The position numbers and the translations under genes were made by a program. A stretch of DNA of 64,000 nucleotides from Panorpa germanica (Eukaryota > Arthropoda > Insecta > Mecoptera > Panorpidae), in the NCBI GenBank assembly GCA_963678705.1, contig OY783203.1, forward strand, positions 28,006,535-28,070,534, read 5' to 3'. The notes under the pieces were generated by a model. It made no database searches. It had not been told where the DNA came from and saw nothing but the letters and a program-made list of their open reading frames with translations. The stretch's first letter is position 1; each line of letters begins with the position of its first letter. This document shows positions 52,853 through 63,939 of the stretch, piece after piece.

Positions 52853-53095
52853 TTATTTGTTTTTAATTCCACAATTTAACATAATATTTACATATGTGCT
52901 AACTTTATTCTTTCTAATCTCTATTAGTTTTTCAGTTCTTACGATTGATTCTGCAAGCGATCTCAACCTATAGCTTGTCTTAAATTTAACGGCTTCATCA
53001 GATTTCACACACACGCAGTTTTCTTCATTAGTAACTGCCAATTTAACAAAATTAAAGTAATTTTTAGATTGGTATTGATTACATAACAACACCAA
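52853..53095 (-). CDS. Small unrecognised protein, head-to-head with the HORMAD-like gene
   Basis: An 80-codon frame starts 26 bases from the HORMAD-like start codon, on the other strand. The last 64 residues look protein-like rather than AT-noise: a charged, probably helical stretch with RLRSLAESIV and EKLIEIRKN. An AATAAA signal follows about 20 bases after the stop on the minus strand. An acceptor-like TTAAATTGGCAG inside the frame means it could instead be a terminal exon of a spliced gene entering from higher coordinates. I do not recognise the family. Divergent arrangement would imply a shared promoter near 53096-53121. Confidence 0.33.
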   Translation of the reverse strand: MVLLCNQYQSKNYFNFVKLAVTNEENCVCVKSDEAVKFKTSYRLRSLAESIVRTEKLIEIRKNKVSTYVNIMLNCGIKNK

Positions 53096-53121
53096 TATCT
53101 AAAAGAATTGAAACTACTAAA

Positions 53122-56100
53122 ATGGCAGCCATTCGAAGAAGCTTTGATGTAAGTTATTTTTAAAAATAGAAAATTTTGTTTTAAAATTTGACTTCTAAAC
53201 ATTCACCTTTAATCTAGCTTAACTAGAATACCATACGTATATTTTTTAATCTTCTTCCCCAGTAAACAATTTGAATTCCATTTGAAATCACTTTTTTAAA
53301 ATATATGAATAATTGTCATGAATAAATTTACTCAAAGTACAAATGTCGAAATCACTTCACCTCTCAGAATCCATGCGATGATAGAGTTGATGTGAACTAC
53401 ATTGGAACTAAAAAGTGACGAAACTTCATATGGCCTTCAGCCATTTCACCAAATTGTTTACACATTTTTTCTTTATTTATATATATTTATTCTCACTCAT
53501 TTATTTATTCTTTTAGATACTCAACGTCCCAGGAATGTTAGGAGAAAGCAATTTCACAATGTTCTGCCAAATAATCGCAGGAACCGGAATCAACACTGTG
53601 TTGTACTCTCGGAAAATGTTCCCGGTGCGATCTTTCAAGACTAGTTTTCTGAACGCTGTGGATGTTCAAATCCTTCAGAAGAATTACTCAGACCCTGACA
53701 TTACTGACTTCAATGATGCTTTACGTGGAGTGTTCGAAGCTATTGGGAAGTGCTACGTACGTATAATTCATTATTTCCTCTAATTACTCTGGGCTAAGCT
53801 AACATCTACTATTCATCCTCTTGTGAAAACTCGTTCCACTTATAATGATGTAAATATTTCAGTATTTAATATTTACAATTATTAATAATTTCATTATTGT
53901 CGAATTCAACATTCTGGCATTATCAGAAATTGTGTGGTAATTCACACTTGCTGGTTTACTACCAGCTAATTTAAGTGTTACATTATATTTTCTACCTGGA
54001 CATTTTAACACTTAACTACACCTTAGAATTTATATAATATTCAATATTCAGTTCAGAAGTTTTTCTTTGTGTTGCTGTCTTTTCTTTAGTTATTACTGCT
54101 TCTTCTGGAAATAGACTACTAGAAGGATCTTCTTTTTATGCTGCCTTAAACAAAAACAACAATCATAGTATTAAACCTTTCTATTCATTTGACCAAAGTC
54201 TTGATTTTATTTTGCTTTAGTCTTATAAATTTTTCTACGTCTCATTTCTAAATGTTTTAATTCTCTTTATCGATTGGAATTATCTAGTAAATACTTATCT
54301 TTAATTGTTTCTTTAATTTTTGACAATATACTAATTTGTTTAATAAATTTAGGTACAACAACTAGCGGTGGTATTGCTGCCAAAAGATGACCGATACAGC
54401 ATATACGAAAAATTTGTCTTCAATATGAATTACAACACGCATAAATTCGAAATTATAGGAGCCACGGGAGTCCGGTAAGACACTGATCTATATTAAGAAT
54501 ATTGTTATCTTTGCCTTTCCACATTAGTAAAATTTATAAAGTAAGAAATATTATTTCTTTATATCAGTACACCTTAAGAAAAAGATTATGTTATTACATC
54601 AATAAGATTTGATTCACGTCTCTCGGGACAGGTAGTAAATTATATATGGATTCAAATAAGAAACAAATAAATATAGATTCTGTTTATTTCCAAAACAAAT
54701 TTCAGAAAGTTCTAATTATTTTTGTTCTAATCATAATGTTTTATTCATTTTTACATAAAAGATATAAGATTATCTAAGTGTTGCTGGAATATCATCAACA
54801 CAACCAGGTGAAGAAATCGGTGTAGTACCTAGAAGTTTAGAGGGAGAGGGAGTCTTACTGAGCTGTAGGAATTAGGACTGGATATAAATAAATAGGAAAT
54901 CTCTTTAGAATTCAGATGTAGGATCCAAGAAAATGTAGGATAGTGATATAACCCACTAAGCACAGCTCTGTATTTAAGGTTTATTTAGTATAACAATGGT
55001 TACCCTTTACATAAATTTATTTAGGTAAATATAATAATGTTAGGTTATTTCATTAAAATTATCTTTCGACATAAATTTACGTTTTCTGATGTTAATAACA
55101 TTTTTTATGTAAGAAAATATAATGTTACATATTAAACTAATATATACTCTAAGTATTTAACGGCTCTTACATTTATTTAATGATTATATAATTTGCTTTT
55201 TGTGTTTACCGGGATTTGATTTTGTAACGGTTTAAAATAGACTTTGTTGTGAGGCCTATACTTTTGATGAGGAAGGATTAGGCACACTGATGAATTTCAG
55301 ATGTTCAATAAACTCACAGAAAAGTAACATGTAGTGATAAAATATTGAATCAGAGCATTTAAAAAAATGTTAATACAATTCATTTTATTATTTATTTATT
55401 GTTTATGCTTTTCTGCTTTTCATTTAATTTAAATTAACAGTTCTGCTGTTCTATTTCAACATATTTTGATCATCCTTAAAACTGAACTCTTTATTTCCTG
55501 TATCTAAACTATACATTTCTCTCCCTGTCACGTGTTCTATAATTAATTTACTTATTAACCGAAAAAAGAGCATGCTTCATCTTGCTTCTTGTTATATTGT
55601 TAAGTAATTCATTTATTTATCTTCTTGACATTAACATCAAGTTGATTTTTTAATAAGAATTTATTATAGCAACTTAGATCATATTTATATCTAATATCAT
55701 TATTTCAGGACCGTTATATTAGATAATACTGATTTGAACAAACCAAATTTAATTCCTGAGATTTTTACAAAAATCAAGGATGCAATAAATGTAAGGCGAC
55801 TTGATGTTTTACCTGCTGATACTACTCCATCAATTTTTATGACTTATTACGAGGAATGTAAGTATCAATTATTGTTTAATACTTTACAATTATCTACCTG
55901 TTTGTTTATTGAATTCTTATTGGGCATGCACTTTGCGACAAGATTATTTATAATCTTTTGAGCAAATATTTTGACTTATATGACACAAGTCATAAAATCG
56001 TTGTTTGTGTTATGAAGATTAATAATTGCCTTATTAGGGATTGTTATGGTGTTATGAATTGCGGTATTTTTATTGTATGGGTGAGAATTATCAATAGTTA

Positions 56101-59100
56101 TTGATTTCTACCTGAGAGGGTTAAGTCACTTAAGCATAACCCTATTTAACGTCAGCATATTTTCGCTACTGAGTGATTTCACTGACCTTCAACTTTGTTG
56201 GCAGACTTTTTGTTGTGTAGGCATCATATATAAATTTATGATTAAATCTTTAACAGTAAATCAATTAAATTTCATAAATACTACATCTTAAAAATGTAGC
56301 GCTGGTCCGGTACAAATACACGTATACCATTTCGCGACGAAACTGCGCAACAACATAAATTAATTGTTCTTTTTTTTAGACACTCCTACATTGTATCAAC
56401 CTGAGGGATTCTTCGATTGTAATACTATGGATTATGCTTTCTTGATAAAAAGCCTTCGCGTCAATTTGGGAAAAATCAGCACCACCTTCACTCCGATGAG
56501 ATATCAAATTACTGATGTTCATCCAAGTGTAAGTAACGTTTGTTGGTTTTATAATTAATAATTAAATTATAAAGACTTTCTTTTGGGTTTATTGAATTTA
56601 AACACCATAAATGAATCACCATAAAGAGTCAGAAAGACCATTGGAATTTGTAAATGCAATATGATTTAAACATATATTTATTTCATACAAGTTGCACATC
56701 GGGGCCGTAAATCGTAATAGAATGGGCTTGTGTCCTCATTTTTAGTGGTCGATTTTTCAATTGTTGATTAAAATTGATGTTAATAAATGTAAATTGACGT
56801 GTCTATTTTATTAAATATCTAAATGTTGACGGAGTTATAGCAATTAAAAGTTTGAATTGTAGTTTTAGCGCTAGAAATGGTCGGCCATATTTTTATGACG
56901 TGAAATGCATTTTAACGTCAGTTATATGTTGAGTAGGTCAGTGCTGTGGTAATGTTTTGTAGCTGTTGGTAGTCAAACAATCAAGTCAAGTCAAAGAATA
57001 ACATGTTTTTATTTTATTTAACCCTGCTAAGGCAGACATAATATTGGAATTTTATTGTTCCTTGAAATAGCTGTAAATAATATTTGATATTTTTATACAT
57101 AAATACATATAGCAGAGATTTATGAGCTGTGATGTCACATGCACTTTGATTGTGTACAACGTTGAATCCCTTTAATAATTAAAGAGACAAAATGACGAGG
57201 AGTTATTAAAAAATAATTGAACATTTGAGGTTCTAGTAACCCACTTTATCAATATATAGTATACTTTTATAGAAAGTTAGACATAGGACACAAGCCCATT
57301 ACACAATTAAACACTTATCCTAATACTTAATAATAATGAATATTCATGATTGTCTTTATGTAATGTTTTAATATAGAATTACATTGTTGCAAAACACTTG
57401 TTGTCTTGTCAAAAGATGGGTTAAGATGGAAAGATTTTAGTGCAAAAAAGTTAGTATTTTAAAAATAGCAAACAGATAAACCCATAGTACAATTTGTTGA
57501 TACAGTTGCACAGAAGTTAGTAATAAAATAATTGGTAGTAACACGTAGCATGATGCAATTTTACACATCAAAATATTCAGGCGACCCTCACTAAATTAAA
57601 TTTACACTTTTGTCTTTAAAAACATATAAAATTAAGTTATGTTATAATCAGAGATGTGCACTAATAGTTCTCAAAAGTATTTAAATACAAAATAGACCAG
57701 GCTCTCAGACGAGTTTCTTTGCAAAATATGCAGACCGTAAACTGTTTCCAAACGAAACTCCCCTGGGAGCCTGGTCTATTTAGTATTTAAATACTTTTGA
57801 AAACCATTTGTGAACATCTCTGGTTATAATTTCATTTTGATGCATGTTTTGGTCCAATAATAAACATTAAAATTTGAAGATATGTTGAAGATACATTTAT
57901 GATTAATAATTAATTCTTGATATACTCAATTTTTAAAAACAGTATCGAGATTTTTTAAGCTTGTAGAAGTATATATTATATATCGTTTGTCCAATTCATT
58001 GGAAAGATAACTCCGAATATTGAGTTGTATGCATTTCAATGGTATTAGATAAATTTATTTGCATTATAATTTTGTTGAGTTGTATTTATGAGTTACTTCA
58101 CTCATCCGACAGACCAGAAAGTTCTACATATAACTTGCCTCAATAATGACCTCGACTATCAATATGGACGTTTTCAATCCGGAGTTATGTAACTCATCTT
58201 TCTGACGAATTTTTCAACACAAATTGTCTTGTATATCACAAAATAATACCATTGATTAACTGTTGAATATCTGTTTTTAGACTTCTCTTGCTTCATATTC
58301 TGAAAACAAATTTGGTTCTTATGCTCGTCAAATGATCACCGTTGTTATCAATCACATCTTGTACACTAGACGAGTTTTCCCACCCAACTGTTTCAGCAAC
58401 ATCCTCTATGGCGATGTAGTCCAAGTCTTGGAGAGAGATTGCTTAAACAATGAGACCATTTGCGATCGCGTAATTGAGCTATTCCGTTGGATTCTTGGAA
58501 TAGTGGATGCTGTAGAGAAAGGCTACGTGAGTATAACCTTTATATATAATATTATATATTAAATATATAGTGAAGTTTATTTGGAAACCGGTCAATCCTA
58601 CACCGTCAGTAAACAATTTGGGTGAAGTGTCCTATTTTGTGACGGTTCTATCACTATTGCACTTCAATTATAGTTCGCATCAACTTTATTTTCATTTGTA
58701 TTCTGGCAGATGGAGTGGTTTCGCCATTTGTAGCCGATAAAATAGACATTTGATATGAACGACTGTGAGAAATTGAACTGTGTAAATGAACTCTTTCATG
58801 ACAAAAAAATCATACTCAGCTTCAATATGATGGCAAAGTGACTCCAAAATGTTTATTGTGCGATTTTTATGATTTTTTTTTTAAAATGTTACTATATAAA
58901 ATTTAATAACCTTTACAAAACAAAAATTGACACTCTAATTAGGAATATAGTAAAAAATCGAAAAATTGAAATTATATGTAATGTAATGTTCTCCAGGCAG
59001 AGTGTTGATTTGATTTATTATTTAATTTATTTAACGTCGGTCCATTTCCGATGCTGTATACTATCACCGACGACCTCCTTCAATGTTGGCAGTATTTATG

Positions 59101-62100
59101 GTGTCGTGGCCTCATATATGTGGGCTACACCACTGCCTAATAACTGTATGATTATGTATGACCATAATCAATATAAGTTCATAATAACCAAACCCAGAAA
59201 ATATATATCTGGTCCGGGGATCGAACCCGAAGACACAGCAGTCGGCGTCAAGCATCAATGCTCTCGCCCACTGTGTCGTCTTTTTTATGTTTTAAATGAA
59301 CAACATTTAAACAAAAAAAAAAAATCATCGAAATCGGAGTTAGGATTGACCGGTTCCCAAATAACGCATTTTTTTGTTAAATTTCTCTACTGATAGATAC
59401 CCAGGTAAAAAATTAAGCTTGCAATTAGTTTTAAGTAAGTTTGTAACTATAAACCTTGCGCTACAAGATATTTTAAAAATGGAAATTAGTTAGAATGTGT
59501 AGCGAACGCGCTAGGCGATCTCTGAGTAAAATTTATTTTAACTTTTAAGGACAGAAATATTAAGTCTATGTTAATATAGTATGTGGTTAGCCATGGATAT
59601 TTAAATTATCTAAATTAAAATTAGCAAATGTATATTTTCAGCTGCGCCAGTTGGTGATTGCAATGGCGCCCAAACATCAGCCTCACAGCGTCTATGAGTA
59701 TTACGTGATGATCCTAAATTATCATCTTTTTACCCTAGAAATTATTGGGGCCACCAACAAAGTGTAAGTGTTATCCTATATTATAATATTCCAAGTGTAT
59801 GTTTATATGTTTACGCGATTCGTAAAGGCGCATTTTCTTGAAAATTGTCTATTTTGTAGAGAAAAAAATTCTAATACTTTTGGCGTCCTCGGATTTTCCC
59901 CTGAATATCCTGGAAACCCGTAGTTTTGGAACCCGTACTTTTTACTCTATAACTTTTAATTCATAAAAGATAGAAATTTGAAATTTGGCATGTGTATTAC
60001 GGTGTTCAATACTAACATTTTTTGAAAATTAGAAATTGAAAACTTGGAAAAGGGGGCGTTGAGAAAATTAGGGGGCCCAGTAGGAAACTTTGGAGAAAAC
60101 TCAAATTTTGGCTTACATAATAATGAAATGATGTTATTAAGAAAAATAAATTCAAATTTCAAAAATTTTATTTGGGGGCACGCGGGCGGTTTTTGCCGAT
60201 GGTAAAAATAGGGCTAGAAAGTTCAAATTTTATATATGGACTAACTTTGGTACATAATTTACAAATCGAAAAAAAATCACAAATTTTGGAAAAAAGTTGG
60301 TCAAATAATGAACAAATTGAAAAAAATATATTTTTTTAGTCAGTTTATATGAAAAATTATTTGTTGTTATATATAAAATAAATATGGAACGAGTTTAGTA
60401 TTTCAATTTAAAAATGGAATTAAAATTTGAAATTAAATTCAATTCACACACAAAAGACAGTCGTCGCTGGCTCTAGTTTATTTATATAATCAGAGGTAGA
60501 TTAGGCAGTGGGTGCACCCCGCGGCGACCTTATAGCAGGTGTTCAATCGATTTACTATTATTTCTCTTTAACTGTCCATAGTAACTTATTTTTACCATAA
60601 CTGTGACGCCCAAAGTCTGATAAATATAAATATAAGTATATTTAGTAAATAATCAATCAGTTATAAAACATATAAAAGTTGATTTGAATAAATATTTATG
60701 CTATTAAAAGATATATTGAAAAAAATGAATTACAAACACTGTACAATCGTTGTTTTATCAACAACAGTCCGAAAGTTTTATCTATGGTGATGCACGTGCA
60801 TTTATAAAGCAAAACCAATCAAATATAAACAAACAAATATAAATAATATGCTAATTTTGTTAATGTTGTACAACATTACATATAAAAGCACTCATTTAAG
60901 GTAAGTGTCTACTTATCAAAATAGAAATCATTGCACGCATTGTTTTAAGTGCGTTCACTGTTCAGTACCGTATGCATCGAACGATGCGGTAATAGATCAG
61001 CATCGGACGTTTGGTATCAAACTAATTTCGCTTTTCCAACGTTGGTCTTCTAACTTTAGTACCCAGCAGACGAGAAATAGAAAGGGACGAATACCTTGTT
61101 GCGCGTAGTATATGTTAGCAGAAGAGGAAAGAAAAGAATGTTATATAAATTAATTAATTTTAAGTATCCATTTAGTGCTCCTGCGCATTACATTTCACTA
61201 CCCGAGTCAAAATATAAATTCATATTTAAACCTCAAAATCTTCAGTGAGGTTTTCGAGGGTCAGTTTAATTTTTTGGAGATTGGATTCAACATAGAAAGT
61301 AATCCCAATTTGTACCTCAAAATCCTACTTACGGACAGTTTTACAACTTTGAGGTTCACACCAGAACTGCAGAATCTACATTTGACCCTCAAAAACTTCA
61401 AACCATATAGAAATTATTCTATACGGGTTTGAACCTCAAAAACCTCAAATGATGTAATCCCCATAAAATTTACCCCCACTCCTTTTATGTATAGGAATAT
61501 TCCATAGCAAATCGAATGGTTTAAACAATTTTAAAAACAATTTAAACGATTTTATTAACAATATTGTGTGTTTTAAAACTTAAAAAATCTAAAATGTCAC
61601 CCTCATCTGGTAACTTATAAATAGCACATAATTTTTTTTTCCCTAAACCATAAATTTTCGAAGTCCTAACTACAACTTTTTTTTTAAGTCCTAACTACAA
61701 CTTTCTGATAAATGAGAGTTTCGAGGTTATAGTTAGGATTTCAAATCAATCGGTAATCACTATTTAACCTCATAGCCTTCAATGAGGGTTTTGAGTGTTA
61801 AAGTAGAGTTACTTTCTGTGCGGCAAATGGAACACCAAAGGAATTGAGGCTTCTGAGGGTAAAACGAGAATTTGTTTTTTGACTCGGGCACCCACTTATT
61901 TAAATATGCCTGGCACATCTTTTAATAACTAATGTCAAAATATACAATTATAATGAAATATTTATGTAACCAACGTACAAAAATTTTACTAATCAATAAA
62001 TGATGTTTTCACCAAATGTTCACTGTGAACTTTTTATACTAACTTATGATAACATATTTGAAATTAACAAAATGCTATGTACACGTGTACCATATATGAA

Positions 62101-63939
62101 CCCATGCTGTTCATATGCTATGAACCCATCTACAATATAAATACAAAAATATTTCTTATTTGATTTAATAATGAAAATTTTACTAACCTTCACTACTTTA
62201 TAGTTTAGTACTTTCACAAGTGCAACTTTATTATTATTACGGTACGGTATTATTGATGAGATTGACTGTTTACCCGTACTGAACAATAGACCCTGTCAAG
62301 CTTCGTCAAGAAGAATCTCGAAATATCAAAGGTTTCGACGTATTAAATTGTATGTCGTACTAGTGTGGATGTATTGTAAAACTTATTACAACAAATGTTT
62401 TATGTCGCATGTTTATGTCGTACGTATCTGTGCAAGCCATAACATATCACTACAAACATATTTTCGTATCGTAGTAATGTCGAATAGCCTGATTGCAGTT
62501 TGAGTATTGGTTTTTGAAGCTAAGCTGCAGGTAGAAAATATATTTAAGTACGTTCAGGAAAATTTTTTACGTATTTTATAGTTTAAGTTTATGGGGTGGG
62601 GTTATGCATTTTGGCTTCTGAAACTTTCGCCTCCGTTACAATACAAAATGCCTTCGAAACGGATATTCTTTTTTTGTTGTTGTCCATAAGTCACCCTATA
62701 TTGGCCAAATGTCACTTGCTATACTAGGTCGAGTTTTAGAATATTGTATTCGAATTGTATACGATTTGGATCCAAATTGTTTGTAGGGAGAAGGTAAGAG
62801 ATATGTCTATAAAAGTTGTTTATGGAAGCAACCAGATCTTTTGCACTGACAATACAGTGCAAATCCCTGATACGATGCAGATAAATGAACACACACTTGT
62901 ATGACACGCTGCTGATGTATGAATATACCTCTAAGCAGGCGCTATTGTTATCGAATTCATTGATACGTTGCGTCCAATGACTTCCATGCTGATACGTTGA
63001 CGCCTACCTTTAGAGCTTATTATAATCTATCTTACAATCTTATAACTTAAACTATGAATTATTATGTAAACAATATTTGTTCTCTATAGGTAATATAACA
63101 ATTAAAACCAATTTGACATGGTCAATGTTTTTCTTAGTAAATAATTTTATATTGTTACAGAGCGACTAAAATAACTTTGGATGACATGGAAGGTGAAATA
63201 TTGTGCTCTCGGGTCATTCAGTTGATGGAATCAGGACTTAAGGCCACCAGTTTGGGACTCTTGCCCGAAGATGCTGAGCCGTCTATTTTCTTAACATACT
63301 ACGACAATAGTAAGTAATTTTTTCATTTATAAAAATAATCGTTTTTTTTTAGACTGGTGTTAATTATATATGGTTGAAGTTACGAGAGTTCGGCGGTGAC
63401 TCATATTTAAAACAAGTTGTGGGGTATAAACTGCTGATATAACTAAAAAGCACTGACTCACTTATATTTCTATAATGTATATAGAAACGAATAAGACAAA
63501 ATTCATTATCGTATTATAAATTTATACCGCTCTTATAACCTCTTTTAAGTATAAGTCACCGCCGATCTATCGTGATTTTGACTTATATTAGTAAAGTTGA
63601 TATCTAGTTGACATGACAGTTGCAACGACCCAGCGCACACGACGCAACATGTTGCAAACCTTAGGCCGAATCTGCCCGAAGCGATTGTGATTACAACTAT
63701 GTTGTTAGTAAGAGATAGAAGGTGTATGCGAGGGAACACGCACATTTATGTAACAGGAGACAAACAAACCAAACTGAGATTTTTTTTAAATTTAAATTTA
63801 ATATATTTCAGTTACTCCTACCATTTACCAACCGTATGGATTTTACAAGAACCACATTGAGAAATTTCCATTTCTCATCGAGGCTGGAAATTCTGTGAAT
63901 GCCAAATTGAGTTCCACTGTTGAACGTGTGTATGAAAAT
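53122..63939 (+). CDS. HORMAD/Hop1-like protein with tandem HORMA domains (3' partial, 9 exons read)
   Basis: Exons 53122-53148, 53517-53756, 54353-54474, 55709-55857, 56380-56528, 58281-58526, 59642-59763, 63161-63309 and 63812-63939 join in one open frame of 444 codons; every intron is GT..AG and the last exon ends at a GTAAGT donor, so the gene runs off the window. The start at 53122 (AAAATGG context) has an in-frame TAG upstream and no intervening ATG; it gives MAAIRRSFD before the first intron. HORMA unit 1 is about residues 20-229 and unit 2 about 235-444. Each shows the meiotic-HORMAD signatures Y-[ST]-R-x-[MV]-FP, P-SIF-[ML]-TYY and TPT-[LI]-YQP-x-GF. By family knowledge, HORMADs coat unsynapsed meiotic chromosome axes, promote double-strand breaks and homologue bias, and are removed by Pch2/TRIP13. 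Known Hop1/HORMAD proteins carry one HORMA domain, so the tandem pair is unusual. Family assignment is strong; meiotic role is inference. Any C-terminal closure motif lies outside the window. Confidence 0.85.
53517..56528 (+). other. HORMA unit 1 (exon cassette A1-B1-C1-D1)
   Basis: Four exons of 240, 122, 149 and 149 nt, separated by introns of 596, 1234 and 522 nt, encode about residues 10-229. The intron after A is phase 0, after B phase 2, after C phase 1 and after D phase 0. Recognisable landmarks are NTVLYSRKMFP in A1, EIIGAT in B1, PSIFMTYY in C1 and TPTLYQPEGFF in D1. The unit covers a whole HORMA core, including the C-terminal hairpin region that forms the safety belt. Confidence 0.8.
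56145..56320 (-). mobile_element. tRNA-derived SINE, degraded copy in HORMAD intron 4
   Basis: CTATTTAACGTCAGC, TTCGCTACTGAGTG and TGTAGCGCTGGTCCGG are the inverse of the SINE tail, body and core. It lies just before exon D1. Confidence 0.45.
56724..57297. mobile_element. GGGCTTGTGTCC MITE, copy 4 (internally deleted)
   Basis: About 574 bp with the same ends, lacking short internal stretches (for example around 57127 and 57196). It lies in intron 5 of the HORMAD-like gene. Its empty site is preserved at 32304-32307. Confidence 0.8.
57649..57822. mobile_element. 174-bp hAT-type hairpin MITE
   Basis: Starts CAGAGATG and ends CATCTCTG. The arms pair for about 60 bases (TATTTAAATAC and AGACCAGGCTC repeat inverted) around a loop of about 50 bases. 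The flanks are an exact 8-bp duplication GTTATAAT (57641-57648, 57823-57830), diagnostic of hAT transposition. The paralogous repeat keeps the empty site GTCATAAT at 32661-32668. Confidence 0.85.
58605..58860. mobile_element. Second copy of the CAGTAAACAATTTGG MITE, in a HORMAD-gene intron
   Basis: Near-identical along its length to 18305-18560 (CCTATTTTGTGACG, TGTAGCCGATAAA, CATGACAAAAAAATCAT), with more degraded ends. A further end fragment is at about 53264-53290, just upstream of HORMAD exon A1. Confidence 0.7.
59015..59280 (-). mobile_element. tRNA-derived SINE, second young copy
   Basis: Nearly identical to the copy at 47238-47512, with a handful of differences. It lies within HORMAD intron 6 in inverse orientation to the gene. 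No clean target duplication is visible. Confidence 0.8.
59855..60110. repeat. Dispersed repeat, inverse copy in HORMAD intron 7
   Basis: CTAATACTTTTGGCGTCCTC, TGGAAACCCGTAGTTTTGG and GGCATGTGTATTACGG correspond in inverse to 22100-22320. The equivalent of the poly(C) run here is a short G run near 60050. Confidence 0.6.
61201..61887. mobile_element. 687-bp transposon with CCCGAGTCAAAA ends and internal CCTCAA repeats
   Basis: CCCGAGTCAAAA at the left and TTTTTTGACTCGGG at the right are inverted ends. The interior is peppered with AACCTCAAAA / TTTTGAGGTT motifs in both orientations. No coding capacity. It sits in HORMAD intron 7. Confidence 0.6.
62330..62440. repeat. End fragment of the ATGTCGYACTAGTGTGGA repeat
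   Basis: GACGTATTAAATTGTATGTC and GTACTAGTGTGGATG match the right end of the repeat at 33405-33450. Located in HORMAD intron 7. Confidence 0.5.
63381..63573. mobile_element. Short MITE with ACGAGAGTTCGGCGGTGACT ends, copy in HORMAD intron 8
   Basis: The left end is inverted at the right as AGTCACCGCCGATCTATCGT. Core AAAAAGCACTGACTCACTT and GTATATAGAAACG match the copy at 5586. Confidence 0.65.

Larger units (their letters stand above)
56615..57870. repeat. Dispersed repeat P, copy B (carries two insertions)
   Basis: Paralogue of 31578-32710 inside HORMAD intron 5. It contains a GGGCTTGTGTCC MITE at 56724-57297 and a hairpin MITE at 57649-57822, both absent from copy A. Confidence 0.7.
58579..59362. 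mobile_element. Composite element bounded by ATTTGGRAACCGGTCAATCC inverted repeats
   Basis: ATTTGGAAACCGGTCAATCC at the left is inverted as GGATTGACCGGTTCCCAAAT at the right. Between them lie a TA-type MITE (58605-58860), AT-rich spacer and a SINE (59015-59280). It accounts for most of HORMAD intron 6. Either an old DNA transposon colonised by two others, or a chance pairing of related repeat ends. Confidence 0.5.
58281..63939 (+). other. HORMA unit 2 (exon cassette A2-B2-C2-D2)
   Basis: Exons of 246, 122, 149 and 128 nt repeat the phase order 0-2-1-0 seen in the upstream cassette. B2 and C2 have exactly the same lengths as B1 and C1. Landmarks are NHILYTRRVFPP (A2), EIIGAT (B2), PSIFLTYY (C2) and TPTIYQPYGFY (D2). 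In the 40 full codons of exon B, 16 residues are identical between units by my count. Its introns are 1115, 3397 and 502 nt; the first two are swollen by transposons. D2 is shorter than D1 by seven codons and is followed by another donor, so a third unit or a tail follows off-window. Confidence 0.8.

Noticed and set aside
58869-59393. 174-codon open frame on the plus strand
   Set aside because: It reads through AT-rich spacer and the inverse SINE; the same peptide appears at 47338-47553 over the other SINE copy.
60905-61108. 67-codon frame with Cys/His residues in HORMAD intron 7
   Set aside because: No HORMA or zinc-finger pattern, and no phase-compatible splice sites joining it to exons B2 and C2.
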